Below are positions 48,099 through 57,996 of a DNA stretch of 64,000 bases, piece after piece; the first letter of the stretch is position 1, and every line of letters begins with the position of its first letter. Under the pieces are notes generated by a model that searched no databases, had not been told where the DNA came from, and was given only the letters and a program-made list of their open reading frames with translations. Origin of the DNA: an uncultured Bacteroides sp. (GTDB lineage: Bacteria; Bacteroidota; Bacteroidia; Bacteroidales; Bacteroidaceae); the NCBI GenBank assembly GCA_900766005.1, contig CAAFTU010000082.1, positions 56,583 through 120,582 on the forward strand. Reading direction: 5' to 3'. The translations under genes were made by a program, and so were the position numbers.

Positions 48099-50432
48099 TC
48101 AATTCGTAATCTTGATCCCCACAAAATACGTTCTAGGCTGTGTAGGCCCATAGAAATAACCCGAGTCACGATAACCACCTTTGTCCAAATCCTTTTGGAA
48201 AGCATTAAAGATATTCTGCACTCCACCGTTCAATTGCAACTTGATATGGTCATTCAATACAAACGTATAATTCAGTTTCACATTCAAATCAAAGAAATCA
48301 GGAGTATGCACCATTTCATCTTTAGCGATATATTGTCCTATATATTCCTCGGGCAACTCTGTCGGTGCGAAATGCGGCACATGCATCCGGCCTGTGTACA
48401 CACCGGACAAGGAGCAGTCGAAATTCTTGAACGGAGCAGATGTCAATGTGAAATAACCGTAATAGTCAGGAGTACGGGGCATCCGCTTCACCGGCGCTAC
48501 CTCAGGATTCTCACTCCATGCCTCCAGCTCAGTATATTCGCTGCGCTGCACCGTGAAGCCCACCTGTAAAGCCGCATCACGTCCATGTGCAATCTTTCCG
48601 TCCAGATTCACGCCATACACACGTGCCCCGTTACCGTTACGACGCTCCTTCACCTTGTTACCATTCTGGTCATGGCCCATATCCTCCAGTACAAACACGT
48701 CATCCAATCCGGTATAGAATCCTTCCAATAACAAATTGGTCTGGAAATGACCGATATTCGCCGTCCAGTCAATGGAGCCGCTGATGCTGTTAGAATGCTC
48801 AGGCTTCAGCCCTTCCGCCAACTTGATAAGCACGCCCTCACCTCCTACTGCCGTAACGTGCAAATCCTCATCGTATGCCTGCGGCGCACGAAAACCGGTA
48901 GACCAGGTAATACGTGCCTGCAGTTTGTCACTGGGCTTATAGAGCAGGTTCAGACGGGGGCTGAAGATGGGATTGTCAATCAGGTTATGGTCATCCAGAC
49001 GGAACCCGGCCAGGAATACAAACTGATTCATTTTCCATTCGTTCTGCACAAAAGCGCTGGCAATGCGCACATCCTGTTTCATATCACGGTGATAACCGGT
49101 CATAACATCGTGCAGGGAGTTGTTCTGATACTCCAGCCCGGCGGTAAAAGTAGCAGGAGAGAATAAAACTTTCTCAAAATTACCCACATACATGCCGCCT
49201 GCCACCCAAGTCAGATCTTTCGTCTTTCCGTATGCATTCGCATCCTGTTGCGCACCATAATAACTGTTACGGTCGGTATGCTGGATGGAAGAATAGAAAG
49301 AAAGCTTATGCTTGTATTCTTTCCAAAACAAATCATAACTTAATCCGCCACTATTGATAACGTGCTTGGTCTGTTCGGTGATATCCGTTTCGTGCGGCTG
49401 CAAATCAAATTTATTCCCTCCGCGGCGGAACTCATTCGTGGTATGATATTCCAGACTGATACGGCTGAACTGCGTAGGACGGTAATAGGTGCGCAGCCCG
49501 AACGTATTCATATTCAGCTTTCCCAACTCCGAGAAACCGTCCCCGTCCGCATCATACGGATTACGGTTCCGATAAGACTGATACAAAGCGATGCCATACG
49601 TATTGTCTTTTGACACCAAAGAGGCGTTGGCTCCCATATACTGTTCCCACACCTTGCCGTTCATATTGGACATTGTTGAAGAAACCTGAAATGAATTGTT
49701 GATGGGGTCTTTCGTGATGATATTGATGGTTCCGCCCACTGCATTAGCACCAAACAAGGCCGACCCTCCTCCGCGGACAACCTCTACACGCTCTATCATA
49801 TTCACCGGAATCTGCTCCAAGCCATACACACCGGACAGAGCACTGACTACCGGACGACTATTGATAAGAATCTGAGAATAAGGTCCTTCCAGCCCATTGA
49901 TACGCACTTGAGGGAAGCCGCAGTTCTGGCAGTTGTTCTCCACACGCAACCCCGACTGGTAATTCAAGGATTTAGCCAAATCGGTAGAATTCACCGATTC
50001 GAACAGCTTGGCATTCATCACATTGACTACCACCGGAGCCACCTTGCGACTTGTCTCATTGCGATTGGCCGATACGACTACCTCGTCCGTCATAATACTT
50101 TCGTCACTCATCAAAAAATGAACATCTACCGTGAAGTCGTTACTGACGGTCACTTTCTTTTCCTGTGTCTCATAGCCCAGTAGCTGAACCCTCAATGTGT
50201 ACTTTCCTGCCGGAACCTTCTTGAAACGGAACTCCCCGTCCTCGTTACTCACCGTACCTTGCCCGGTTTCCACAATCAATATGGTAGCATACGGAAGGCT
50301 GTTCTCCGTGCCTTTTTCCACTACATGACCTGAAATCACATTTCCTTCCTTCACAGGATTTACATCTTCTGCATACGCATGGATACCCGCACCCATCACC
50401 ATGAGCACGAGTAACAGAATATATTGTTTCAT
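48099..50432 (-). CDS. TonB-dependent receptor with CxxC in the plug, probable metal uptake
   Basis: Outer-membrane transporter of 777 residues. It has a signal peptide (AYAED), a carboxypeptidase-like domain (VISGHVVEKGTENSLPYA, about 32-110), a plug containing NNCQNCGFPQVRINGLEG, RGGGSALFGANAVGGTINI, and a barrel. The CxxC pair in the plug is typical of a Bacteroidetes receptor group I associate with metals or metal complexes. It is last in an operon after a His-rich membrane protein and an UshA-like nucleotidase. Its size fits siderophore, heme or cobalamin-type receptors rather than SusC, and no SusD is present. Confidence 0.9.
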   Translation of the reverse strand: MKQYILLLVLMVMGAGIHAYAEDVNPVKEGNVISGHVVEKGTENSLPYATILIVETGQGTVSNEDGEFRFKKVPAGKYTLRVQLLGYETQEKKVTVSNDFTVDVHFLMSDESIMTDEVVVSANRNETSRKVAPVVVNVMNAKLFESVNSTDLAKSLNYQSGLRVENNCQNCGFPQVRINGLEGPYSQILINSRPVVSALSGVYGLEQIPVNMIERVEVVRGGGSALFGANAVGGTINIITKDPINNSFQVSSTMSNMNGKVWEQYMGANASLVSKDNTYGIALYQSYRNRNPYDADGDGFSELGKLNMNTFGLRTYYRPTQFSRISLEYHTTNEFRRGGNKFDLQPHETDITEQTKHVINSGGLSYDLFWKEYKHKLSFYSSIQHTDRNSYYGAQQDANAYGKTKDLTWVAGGMYVGNFEKVLFSPATFTAGLEYQNNSLHDVMTGYHRDMKQDVRIASAFVQNEWKMNQFVFLAGFRLDDHNLIDNPIFSPRLNLLYKPSDKLQARITWSTGFRAPQAYDEDLHVTAVGGEGVLIKLAEGLKPEHSNSISGSIDWTANIGHFQTNLLLEGFYTGLDDVFVLEDMGHDQNGNKVKERRNGNGARVYGVNLDGKIAHGRDAALQVGFTVQRSEYTELEAWSENPEVAPVKRMPRTPDYYGYFTLTSAPFKNFDCSLSGVYTGRMHVPHFAPTELPEEYIGQYIAKDEMVHTPDFFDLNVKLNYTFVLNDHIKLQLNGGVQNIFNAFQKDLDKGGYRDSGYFYGPTQPRTYFVGIKITN

Positions 50433-50563
50433 CTATTTTTTCTATTACTAAAATGTTTCGGTTTATTCAATTAAAGAATGTGTGCAGCTCTACGGCAAAA
50501 GCACATCCGCATCTGTTGAACGGATTATCCGAATGTATCCCGTCAACAGATATACCTTATGTT

Positions 50564-50902
50564 TCAGCAATAAAAAGGAGGAGCGCGCAAATGGATACAT
50601 TGCGCACAAAGCGCTTTCGCGCGGAAAGTATTTGTCTTGTATTCCAAAACATACAACACAGGACGGAATACAGTCATCTCTGTCTGCCCCCCGGGCTCCA
50701 GAGTCTGGATAGTGCTCAGATGAGCAATTAAGATTACCTGTCCTGTGGTATGCGTATGGTGTTTTTCGGACGAAGGATGAGAGTGCACAATCATCACCCC
50801 GTTCACAATATGAACGTGGGTAAACAAAGTGATACTTACCTGATACGTTAAAAACAGCGCCAGCAGTAATAACGGGGCTACTATGTACCTTCTCTTGCTC
50901 AA
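50564..50902 (-). CDS. small His-rich membrane-anchored protein
   Basis: 112 residues, one N-terminal membrane helix (residues 8-27), then a short His-rich stretch: THVHIVNGVMIVHSHPSS, followed by KHHTHTTG, and a Cys pair CAQC near the end. This pattern suggests periplasmic binding of a transition metal such as zinc, copper or cobalt. It begins 4 bp after the UshA-like gene stop and precedes the CxxC-plug TonB receptor by 131 bp. I know no experimental function; a role in the receptor's metal handling is inference. Confidence 0.75.
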   Translation of the reverse strand: MSKRRYIVAPLLLLALFLTYQVSITLFTHVHIVNGVMIVHSHPSSEKHHTHTTGQVILIAHLSTIQTLEPGGQTEMTVFRPVLYVLEYKTNTFRAKALCAQCIHLRAPPFYC

Positions 50903-50906
50903 CTAT

Positions 50907-52649
50907 TTATTTCTTTTCCTCGCCAAACAACAATTGATAGTCTTTTTTCGCGGCAGGCACAGTCCATTCCTCCGGAATAAACTTCCACTGGTGCATAGCA
51001 TGAGGATGCAGCACTTTTTCCTGCTCAATATATTGCATCAGATAATAACGCAAATCCTTATCGGTTGCAAAAATAATACGTTTTGCCAAATCTTCCTTGG
51101 AAATTCCAGCTCCAAGAGTCAGTAAATCTCCGCCACCGTTCCCACGGTAAGAATTCAAAGCCACTTTATAAACCTTATCCATACTGAAAGGAGTCCCGTC
51201 CGACATGCTCTGAATCGTGATTTTCTCTCCTGCCGGCTTGGTCACGTCCACCGTATAATTAATGCCTGCGGCAGAGTCAAAGTTAAAGCTGAAATTCTTG
51301 AAATTAGCACGCTTCCCCTTCTCCACCGGCTCCTTGAAAAGCATCAGGTGGTCCTCGGAACTCTTCATCTGATTAGTCCAGATGGCGTATGCCATTTCCA
51401 GGAAACCTTTAATTTCCTTGCCCGAAAGTTCCATCACATACAGCATGTTCTCGTACTTGTACAAATTGAACATATCACTCACATAGATGTCTCCTTCTTT
51501 AATCTCTGCCCGGAAGGACAACGGAGCACAGAAAGACACTTCAGCACCCGAAATTTCCAATTGCAACTGATGAATCAGGTCTATGAAAGGAGAAGAACCG
51601 AAATAAGCATCCTTCGCTGTGATGGTACGTGAAATTGTACCGATTTTACGGGATACAAAGTCATTTACAGCCTTGTATTGAGGGGCAAACTTATCCATAA
51701 ACTCCCGGCTGACAGGATACTTGTTCATATCCGCCAATCTACCTTCCACCGACTTCTCCACTACTTTCCCATCTTTCTTTGTTACGGTCAGGGTCACATC
51801 CGAAACTACATTGGCATTGTTTGCCGGGTCAATGACCAGCACACTGTCTCCTGCCACATTCTGCACCTTTACACATTCCCTAGTATGGTCGTGCCCCATC
51901 AGCACCACATCAAAGCCCGGAACCCGTTTGGCTACATCCATAGAGGCATCTTCCACCACCTGTCCCAACACGTTGCCCGACTTTCCGGCATGAAACAATC
52001 CCACAATGACATCAGGATTCTCTTTTTCCTTTATAATCTTCACCCATTTGCGTGCGCAGGGCTCCATTTCCTCAAAATGCAGACCACTCCATAATTTCTC
52101 CGGCAACCATGAAGGAATGGCCGGAGTAATCATACCCAGAACCGCTATCCTCACTCCGTCGCGCTCCAACACCTCGTAGGGTTTCAGATAAGGTTTTCCA
52201 GTGGCATTGTCTATTATATTAGCCCCCAGTACCGGAAAATCGCACTGTTTTATCCAACGGTCGTACACCGCATGCCCAGTCTCTACATCATGGTTACCCA
52301 TATTACCTACCACATATCCCATATAATTCATCATATCCGCCGCAACATGAGTAGACACGGTATCCATGAAATTATAATAGTAAGCTGTAGGCTGACCTTG
52401 CAGGATATCCCCATTATCCATCAACAGGCAATTATCCCCATATTTCTCACGCTGTTCTTTCACAAAGGAATGAACACGGGCAAGACTTCCACTCCATTCT
52501 TTCCGTTCGATAAAGTTATACGGAAAGAAATTCCCGTGCACATCACTGGTTTCTATAATCTTGATAACCACTTCTTCCTGATTATTGGATGCAGACAACT
52601 GCATACCTGCCCACAACAGCAGGGCACTGATACATATTCTATATTTCAT
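50907..52649 (-). CDS. UshA-like 5'-nucleotidase/2',3'-cyclic phosphodiesterase
   Basis: Secreted enzyme of 580 residues that dephosphorylates nucleotides outside the cytoplasm. The N-terminal calcineurin-like domain has SDVHGNFFP, NGDILQGQP, GNHDVE, LFHAGKSG and GHDHTRE, all metal ligands intact. The C-terminal 5'-nucleotidase domain, from about residue 340, contains SYRGNGGGDLLTLG, the substrate-binding loop. A signal peptide ends near QLSAS. The start lies 11 bp after the sensor kinase gene, so both are one operon with the His-rich protein and the TonB receptor. Confidence 0.93.
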   Translation of the reverse strand: MKYRICISALLLWAGMQLSASNNQEEVVIKIIETSDVHGNFFPYNFIERKEWSGSLARVHSFVKEQREKYGDNCLLMDNGDILQGQPTAYYYNFMDTVSTHVAADMMNYMGYVVGNMGNHDVETGHAVYDRWIKQCDFPVLGANIIDNATGKPYLKPYEVLERDGVRIAVLGMITPAIPSWLPEKLWSGLHFEEMEPCARKWVKIIKEKENPDVIVGLFHAGKSGNVLGQVVEDASMDVAKRVPGFDVVLMGHDHTRECVKVQNVAGDSVLVIDPANNANVVSDVTLTVTKKDGKVVEKSVEGRLADMNKYPVSREFMDKFAPQYKAVNDFVSRKIGTISRTITAKDAYFGSSPFIDLIHQLQLEISGAEVSFCAPLSFRAEIKEGDIYVSDMFNLYKYENMLYVMELSGKEIKGFLEMAYAIWTNQMKSSEDHLMLFKEPVEKGKRANFKNFSFNFDSAAGINYTVDVTKPAGEKITIQSMSDGTPFSMDKVYKVALNSYRGNGGGDLLTLGAGISKEDLAKRIIFATDKDLRYYLMQYIEQEKVLHPHAMHQWKFIPEEWTVPAAKKDYQLLFGEEKK

Positions 52650-52660
52650 TTCTCTATTCT

Positions 52661-54592
52661 TTATTCTTTTTTAGTCAAAGGATGCGTGAATACAAATCGG
52701 GCGCCTTCGGTATAATCCTTGTCCACCCATATCTTACCTCCCAGATTCTCGATTATCAGCCTGCTAATGGCCAATCCCAGCCCCGTACCTTGGGAATATT
52801 CATTCAATTTCTCGAAACGTTCAAATACCTTTTCACTCTTATCGGGCGGAATACCGCAACCGGTATCCGACACTGACAATTCCAACTGCTGATGCTGTTT
52901 GTCTATGGCAACCGTCAGTTTGATAGAACCGGACGGAGTAAATTTTGCGGCATTGGACAGCAAATTAATCAACACCTGCTTCAGACGCTGGGCATCCGTC
53001 TTGACAACCAGCGAAGGCACAGGAGTTTCAAACAGAAACAAAGCACTGGTCTTGCGTCCATACTCCACTGTAGACAAAGCCGTCTGACACAACTCTACCA
53101 CATCACATTCTTCCCATACGAATTTTATCCTTCCGGATTCCATGCGCGAGATGTCCAGAATATCATTTATGAGGTGCAACAACAAATCGGAATTCTTCTG
53201 AATGATATCACAATACAGCTCTTTCTCGGCAGGAGAGGAATCATCACTGACCAACACGCTGGAAAATCCCACAATGGCATTCAAGGGAGTGCGTATTTCG
53301 TGACTCATATTGGCCAGAAAAGCCGTCTTCAGCCTGTTGGATTCCTCCGCTTTCTCCTTGGCTACCAGCAGTTCCTCGCCGGATACTTCCAGATTATGTT
53401 TCAAGTGGTTGATACGGATAATATAATATATGGCTATCAAGAAACAGGCTATCAGAAACATGAACGCCGAAACAACCCCTATGACCCAATATTTATACTG
53501 CTCATAAAACGAAGGAGTCTTGTTCACCAACACCGCTCCCTGAGGAAGATTCAATGAATCCAATTTGAATTCATGCAAACGCTTTATATCAAAAGTATAG
53601 TTTCCGGGAATAGTCACCAAGTCCACCCCTTCTCTATCCCCTTTATCCAAAAAATCATAAGTAACCGCGCCTATATTCTTTCCTACCGCATGGTACTCGG
53701 GAGTATATCCTCCCAATGCCCAATGTCCCAGCCCCACAGATGCAATAGTAAACACAGGCAGGGTGGGATTCGCATCGCGCAGCATATAAGTCGTATTACC
53801 AATAACATAACTCTCCGTACAGTCCACACGCCATGTTCCCAATAACACACACGTATTTTGAGGCAACCTGCGCATCCTTTCACTCACTTCCATAAAGGTT
53901 TCCGTACGGCCGTCCAGCCAAATTGTTTCTAAATCGGGGTACTTCTTCATCTCCTTTTTAACCAAGGCTTGCATAGACAACCCGCCATAGGTATTATCCG
54001 ATATAAATGCCACACGGCGCATATCAGGATAAAAACGACGCATCAGCTTTATGTTTTTATCGACATCATATTCATATACATAACCGGCAACAATATTATA
54101 ATCACTGAAATCCGTATAAATATTCTTACTTTCAGGTTCCCATACCCGCGTGTCGATACTATCATCGGGCAATACCAGTCCGTTGACACTGACCATGCCA
54201 CAGATAGACGGAGTCTTTTTAGCTATCTCCGTGTCTTGTGAGATATAAGCCGACCATGCCTCCTGCCCCAACAATATAACCAGTGACGGACGGTTTTTCC
54301 CCTTATACTTACCAAGGATGGAGGCCATACGCGATTTCCACAGATAGGCCTCGGACAAATTCTTGCAGTTCATACTCTCTATGATCGGAGTATACTTGCC
54401 GCCACGCTGTCTGTATTCATCCATAAAAGCAGACAGGTTGTCAGAAATACTACGCGTTTCGGGATTATAAGAAGTGACAATAAGGATAGGCCCTTCCGAG
54501 GTCGTTTCCGCCTTCACAGGACACAGAGCAACCACAGGAAGCAGCAGGACTAATAGCATAAAAAACCTGAATATGATTGCCAATCCCCTCAT
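52661..54592 (-). CDS. sensor histidine kinase with substrate-binding-like sensor
   Basis: Inner-membrane kinase of 643 residues. A signal peptide is followed by a periplasmic domain (about 30-350, opening PILIVTSYNPETRSIS) related to that of the hybrid kinase at 33113, a membrane helix near 360-385, His[13 protein letters not shown] with His431, and a HATPase with GCGIPPDKS and GTGLGLAIS. There is no PAS and no receiver domain. The start at 54592 is chosen because a -7 box lies at 54624-54631, inside the longer reading frame, and because it begins a clean signal peptide. It heads an operon with a nucleotidase. Confidence 0.9.
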   Translation of the reverse strand: MRGLAIIFRFFMLLVLLLPVVALCPVKAETTSEGPILIVTSYNPETRSISDNLSAFMDEYRQRGGKYTPIIESMNCKNLSEAYLWKSRMASILGKYKGKNRPSLVILLGQEAWSAYISQDTEIAKKTPSICGMVSVNGLVLPDDSIDTRVWEPESKNIYTDFSDYNIVAGYVYEYDVDKNIKLMRRFYPDMRRVAFISDNTYGGLSMQALVKKEMKKYPDLETIWLDGRTETFMEVSERMRRLPQNTCVLLGTWRVDCTESYVIGNTTYMLRDANPTLPVFTIASVGLGHWALGGYTPEYHAVGKNIGAVTYDFLDKGDREGVDLVTIPGNYTFDIKRLHEFKLDSLNLPQGAVLVNKTPSFYEQYKYWVIGVVSAFMFLIACFLIAIYYIIRINHLKHNLEVSGEELLVAKEKAEESNRLKTAFLANMSHEIRTPLNAIVGFSSVLVSDDSSPAEKELYCDIIQKNSDLLLHLINDILDISRMESGRIKFVWEECDVVELCQTALSTVEYGRKTSALFLFETPVPSLVVKTDAQRLKQVLINLLSNAAKFTPSGSIKLTVAIDKQHQQLELSVSDTGCGIPPDKSEKVFERFEKLNEYSQGTGLGLAISRLIIENLGGKIWVDKDYTEGARFVFTHPLTKKE

Positions 54593-54623
54593 TTCCTTTA
54601 GAATAATTTCTAAAAATTCGCTG

Positions 54624-54631
54624 CAAAGATA
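54624..54631 (-). promoter_or_regulatory. -7 box of the kinase-nucleotidase operon
   Basis: TATCTTTG on the minus strand, 31 bp before the chosen start at 54592. Confidence 0.6.
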
Positions 54632-54710
54632 ATAAAATAAAAACAGAACACAACCAATTGGCATATATTTTGTTTCTCTTAAAGCAGATGAAATTTAACA
54701 AATATATAAT

Positions 54711-55682
54711 ATGGCTTACATAGACTATTACAAAGTATTGGGAGTGGACAAAAGCGCCACCCAAGATGATATCAAGAAGGCTTTCCGTAAGCTGGCCCGC
54801 AAATACCATCCTGACTTGAATCCGAATGATCCTGGAGCCAAAGATAAGTTTCAGGAGATAAATGAAGCCAACGAAGTACTGAGTGACCCGGAAAAACGTA
54901 AGAAATACGACGAATACGGGGAACACTGGAAACATGCCGACGAATTTGAAAAACAAAAGCAACAATATGGAGGTGCCGGTGGATTCGGAGGGTTTGGCGG
55001 AGCCGGAAGCGGATTCGGTACGGACGGTAACGGCAGTTACTGGTATTCCGGCAATGGAGGAGAAGAATTCACCGGTGCACATTTCGGTGGCAGCGCAGGT
55101 GGTTTCTCTGATTTCTTTGAAGAACTGTTCGGGCATCGTGGCGGTGCAAACGGCGGACGAAGCGCCGGATTCCGTGGACAGGACTATAATGCTGAATTAC
55201 AACTTTCATTGCGTGAAGCCGCCGAAACACACAAACAAGTGCTTAATGTAAACGGAAAGAACATACGTATCACTGTTCCGGCAGGTATAGCCAACGGACA
55301 GACTATCAAATTGCGTGGTCATGGTGCACCGGGGGTAAACGGTGGTCCTGCAGGCGATCTGTACATCACCTTTGTCATTCCAGACGATCCTGTATTCAAA
55401 CGTCTGGGAAATGATTTATATATCCATGCTCCGCTTAGCCTCTACACCGCCGTACTGGGTGGTGAAGAAACCGTGGACACACTGAACGGCAAGGTAAAAC
55501 TGAAAGTAAAACCTGAAACCCAGAACGGAACCAAAGTCCGTTTGAAAGGCAAAGGCTTTCCTGTTTACAAGGAAGAAGGCAAATTTGGCGATCTGATAGT
55601 AACTTATAATGTCACCATTCCTAGCAACCTGACCGAACATCAGAAAGAGCTGTTCCGCCAATTAAAAGATAGTAGCAATTAA
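54711..55682 (+). CDS. cbpA: CbpA-type J-domain co-chaperone
   Basis: Cytoplasmic DnaJ homologue of 323 residues that stimulates DnaK and, as CbpA, can bind DNA. The J domain (residues 4-70) has the HPD tripeptide at 33-35. A Gly/Phe-rich stretch (about 82-140) leads to two beta-sandwich substrate-binding domains. The zinc-finger of true DnaJ is missing, which separates CbpA from DnaJ. The partner CbpM gene follows 15 bp later, which confirms the assignment. Confidence 0.94.
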   Translation: MAYIDYYKVLGVDKSATQDDIKKAFRKLARKYHPDLNPNDPGAKDKFQEINEANEVLSDPEKRKKYDEYGEHWKHADEFEKQKQQYGGAGGFGGFGGAGSGFGTDGNGSYWYSGNGGEEFTGAHFGGSAGGFSDFFEELFGHRGGANGGRSAGFRGQDYNAELQLSLREAAETHKQVLNVNGKNIRITVPAGIANGQTIKLRGHGAPGVNGGPAGDLYITFVIPDDPVFKRLGNDLYIHAPLSLYTAVLGGEETVDTLNGKVKLKVKPETQNGTKVRLKGKGFPVYKEEGKFGDLIVTYNVTIPSNLTEHQKELFRQLKDSSN

Positions 55683-55697
55683 AAAAAGAGAAGGATT

Positions 55698-55985
55698 ATG
55701 CAGACCGATTTAATTATTATCAACGATTTTTGCGACCGTTGCCATGTGGACCCGTCGTTCATTATGGAACTGGAAGAAGACGGACTGATCGAAGTCCGGG
55801 TGATTGACGAGGAACGCTACCTCCCCACATCCCAACTAGCGGAACTGGAGCGTTACACGCATTTATATTATGACTTGTCCATCAATATTGCAGGAATCGA
55901 CGCCATTCACCACATGCTGGAACGTATAGAACTTCTGCAACAGGAAGTGCGTTCATTAAGAAACGAACTGGAATTCTACCGCTAA
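55698..55985 (+). CDS. cbpM: chaperone modulator CbpM
   Basis: Small helical MerR-like protein of 95 residues that binds the J domain of CbpA and inhibits it. The N-terminal half looks like a winged-helix (FCDRCHVDPSFIMELEEDGL, with RYLPTSQLAELERY) and the C terminus is a coiled coil (MLERIELLQQEVRSLRNEL). Its position directly after cbpA is the usual one. Confidence 0.9.
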   Translation: MQTDLIIINDFCDRCHVDPSFIMELEEDGLIEVRVIDEERYLPTSQLAELERYTHLYYDLSINIAGIDAIHHMLERIELLQQEVRSLRNELEFYR

Positions 55986-56238
55986 AATCCGTGTCCGGAG
56001 AGGGAAAGCGAAAACTGCACCCACTTCTCTTTCCGGCACTGTTCATTTACTTTTATATTTCTGTTTTTACCGTTGTTTCTATACGATAAGCAGGAGTGCC
56101 GAACCGAGCATCACCGATTCTCTTCTCATTATTATATATACCAAGAAAAAGTAATGGGCTGTTCCGCTCTTTCTTCGTTTTTCCATTTATTTTCTTACTT
56201 TTTTCCGCTTTATTATCCTACGTTTAACCTAAAATCAC

Positions 56239-56246
56239 TATCTTTG
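56239..56246 (+). promoter_or_regulatory. -7 box of the RNase P RNA gene
   Basis: TATCTTTG ends 9 bp before the 5' end of the RNA. The distance fits transcription starting directly at the mature 5' end. Confidence 0.65.
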
Positions 56247-56255
56247 TAGACTTAA

Positions 56256-56626
56256 AAGCAGCCGGCCGGTCTGCCGCTGACGCCGCAAGGCGAAAGAGGA
56301 AAGTCCGGGCAACGCAGAGCATCCTACTTCCTAACAGAAAGCCATCTGCGAAGGTGGAGTAACGTAGAAGAAAACAACCGCCACAATTCCTACGGGAAAC
56401 GGGGTAAGGGTGAGAAGGTGGGGTAAGAGCCTACCAGCCGCATGGTGACATGACGGGCTGTACGTCTTAGGAGTTGTAAGGTCATGTAAACCGACATTAT
56501 GAGGGTTGCTCGCCCCACGTCGGAGGGTAGACCGCTAGAGCCTGTTGGTGACAACAGGCGTAGATAAATGGCAGGCACTTCGCCGCAAGGCGAGGAACAG
56601 AACCCGGCTTACAGGCCGGCTGCTTT
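56256..56626 (+). ncRNA. rnpB: RNase P RNA (bacterial class A)
   Basis: Catalytic RNA that cuts tRNA 5' leaders. The 5' strand AAGCAGCCGGCC pairs with the 3' strand GGCCGGCTGCTT to form P1, which is followed by a T run that doubles as terminator. Conserved core blocks are present: GAGGAAAGTCCGGGC near the 5' end, the GTAAGAGCCTACCAGC block in the middle, and ACAGAACCCGGCTTA near the 3' end. A length of about 370 nt fits class A. The gap before it (55986-56238) has no other feature. Confidence 0.96.
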
Positions 56627-56653
56627 TTTTTCATATATCCTAATGAAGAGCTT

Positions 56654-57982
56654 ATGAGTACCATGAACAAGGAAAAACTGAAAGGTCTGCAATCGTTTCT
56701 CAAAGATGATATATGGCGGGTGACAGAAGACGAGGTTAGCAAATCCCGAGGAATACTCTATAATGCAATAAAAATCGCTACTCTTTCTGTTCGTGAATTC
56801 ACTCAGGGACGTATTTTGAATAAAGCATCCGCACTGACATACAGCACCCTGCTTTCTATCATTCCCATTCTGGCCATTTTATTCGCCATCGCACGCGGTT
56901 TCGGCTTCTCCAACCTGCTGGAAACCCAGTTCCGTAGCGGTCTTGAAGGACAGAGTGCGGCTGCCGAAACCATTCTTGGCCTGATTGACTCCTATCTGGT
57001 GCACGCCAAAAGCGGAATTTTTATCGGAGTGGGTCTGGTGATGTTGTTCTGGACCATTCTGAGCCTGACCTATAACATAGAACGTACCTTCAATTATATA
57101 TGGCAAGTGAAGAAGCCCCGTACACTGTATCGCAAAATGACGGATTATTTCTCCATCCTGCTCTTACTGCCCCTACTTATCGTACTTTCCAGCGGTCTTA
57201 CCATCTTTATGTCCACCATGGTGAAAAACATGGAGGACTTCGTATTACTGGCACCCCTGATGAAATTTCTGGTACGCCTGATCCCTTTCATCCTGACTTG
57301 GGCCATGTTTACGGGACTGTTCGTCTTTATGCCCAATACTAAAGTGAAACTGAAGTATGCCATCATTCCGGGTATCATCGCAGGCACAGCCTTTCAGGCT
57401 TTTCAATACTTGTATATCGGCAGTCAGATATGGGTATCAAGGTACAATGCAATCTATGGTAGCTTCGCCGCCATTCCTATGTTCTTGTTATGGGCGCAAA
57501 TTTCATGGGGAATCTGCCTGTATGGCGCAGAACTTTGCTATGTGGCACAGAATCTTCGCAACTACAGTTTCAGCAAAGAAACGGCAAATATCAGCCGCCG
57601 TTATCACGACTTTCTGTGTATCCTCATCATGTCTCTGATATGCAAGCGCTTTGAGACGGAAGAGGCTCCTTATACCGCCGAGACACTCAGCGACGAACAT
57701 AAAATCCCGATAAGGCTCACCAAGAAAATCCTGTATGAACTACAGGACATGCACATGATTTATGAAACTGCTATGGACGGTGACGATGAAAGCATAGGCT
57801 ATTTGCCGTCAGTAGATATCAACCGGATGAACGTGGCTATGCTGCTGAACAGACTGGACATAGCCGGAACGGAAGCCTTCAAAATAGACAAAAAGCGATA
57901 CAGCAGTTCTTGGGAGGCGCTGGCAAATGCCCGTGAAGAATATTATAAAAGCACCAGCAAGATATTGCTGAAAGATTTATAA
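56654..57982 (+). CDS. YihY/BrkB family inner-membrane protein
   Basis: 442 residues. The first 300 form the YihY/virulence factor BrkB domain with about six helices (ALTYSTLLSIIPILAILFAI, an F-NYIW segment, LLLWAQISWGICLYGAEL). About 140 C-terminal cytoplasmic residues follow with a winged-helix look (YTAETLSDEHKIPIRLTKK). The family is sometimes mis-annotated as ribonuclease BN; its real transport or envelope role is unclear. It starts 28 bp after rnpB. The ATG at 56663 is an alternative start. Confidence 0.88.
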   Translation: MSTMNKEKLKGLQSFLKDDIWRVTEDEVSKSRGILYNAIKIATLSVREFTQGRILNKASALTYSTLLSIIPILAILFAIARGFGFSNLLETQFRSGLEGQSAAAETILGLIDSYLVHAKSGIFIGVGLVMLFWTILSLTYNIERTFNYIWQVKKPRTLYRKMTDYFSILLLLPLLIVLSSGLTIFMSTMVKNMEDFVLLAPLMKFLVRLIPFILTWAMFTGLFVFMPNTKVKLKYAIIPGIIAGTAFQAFQYLYIGSQIWVSRYNAIYGSFAAIPMFLLWAQISWGICLYGAELCYVAQNLRNYSFSKETANISRRYHDFLCILIMSLICKRFETEEAPYTAETLSDEHKIPIRLTKKILYELQDMHMIYETAMDGDDESIGYLPSVDINRMNVAMLLNRLDIAGTEAFKIDKKRYSSSWEALANAREEYYKSTSKILLKDL

Positions 57983-57996
57983 TTCTGATATTCGAT

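Noticed and set aside
50433..50563. Possible riboswitch (cobalamin type) before the TonB receptor
   Set aside because: Some local hairpins occur, but none of the conserved cobalamin-riboswitch core sequence is present.
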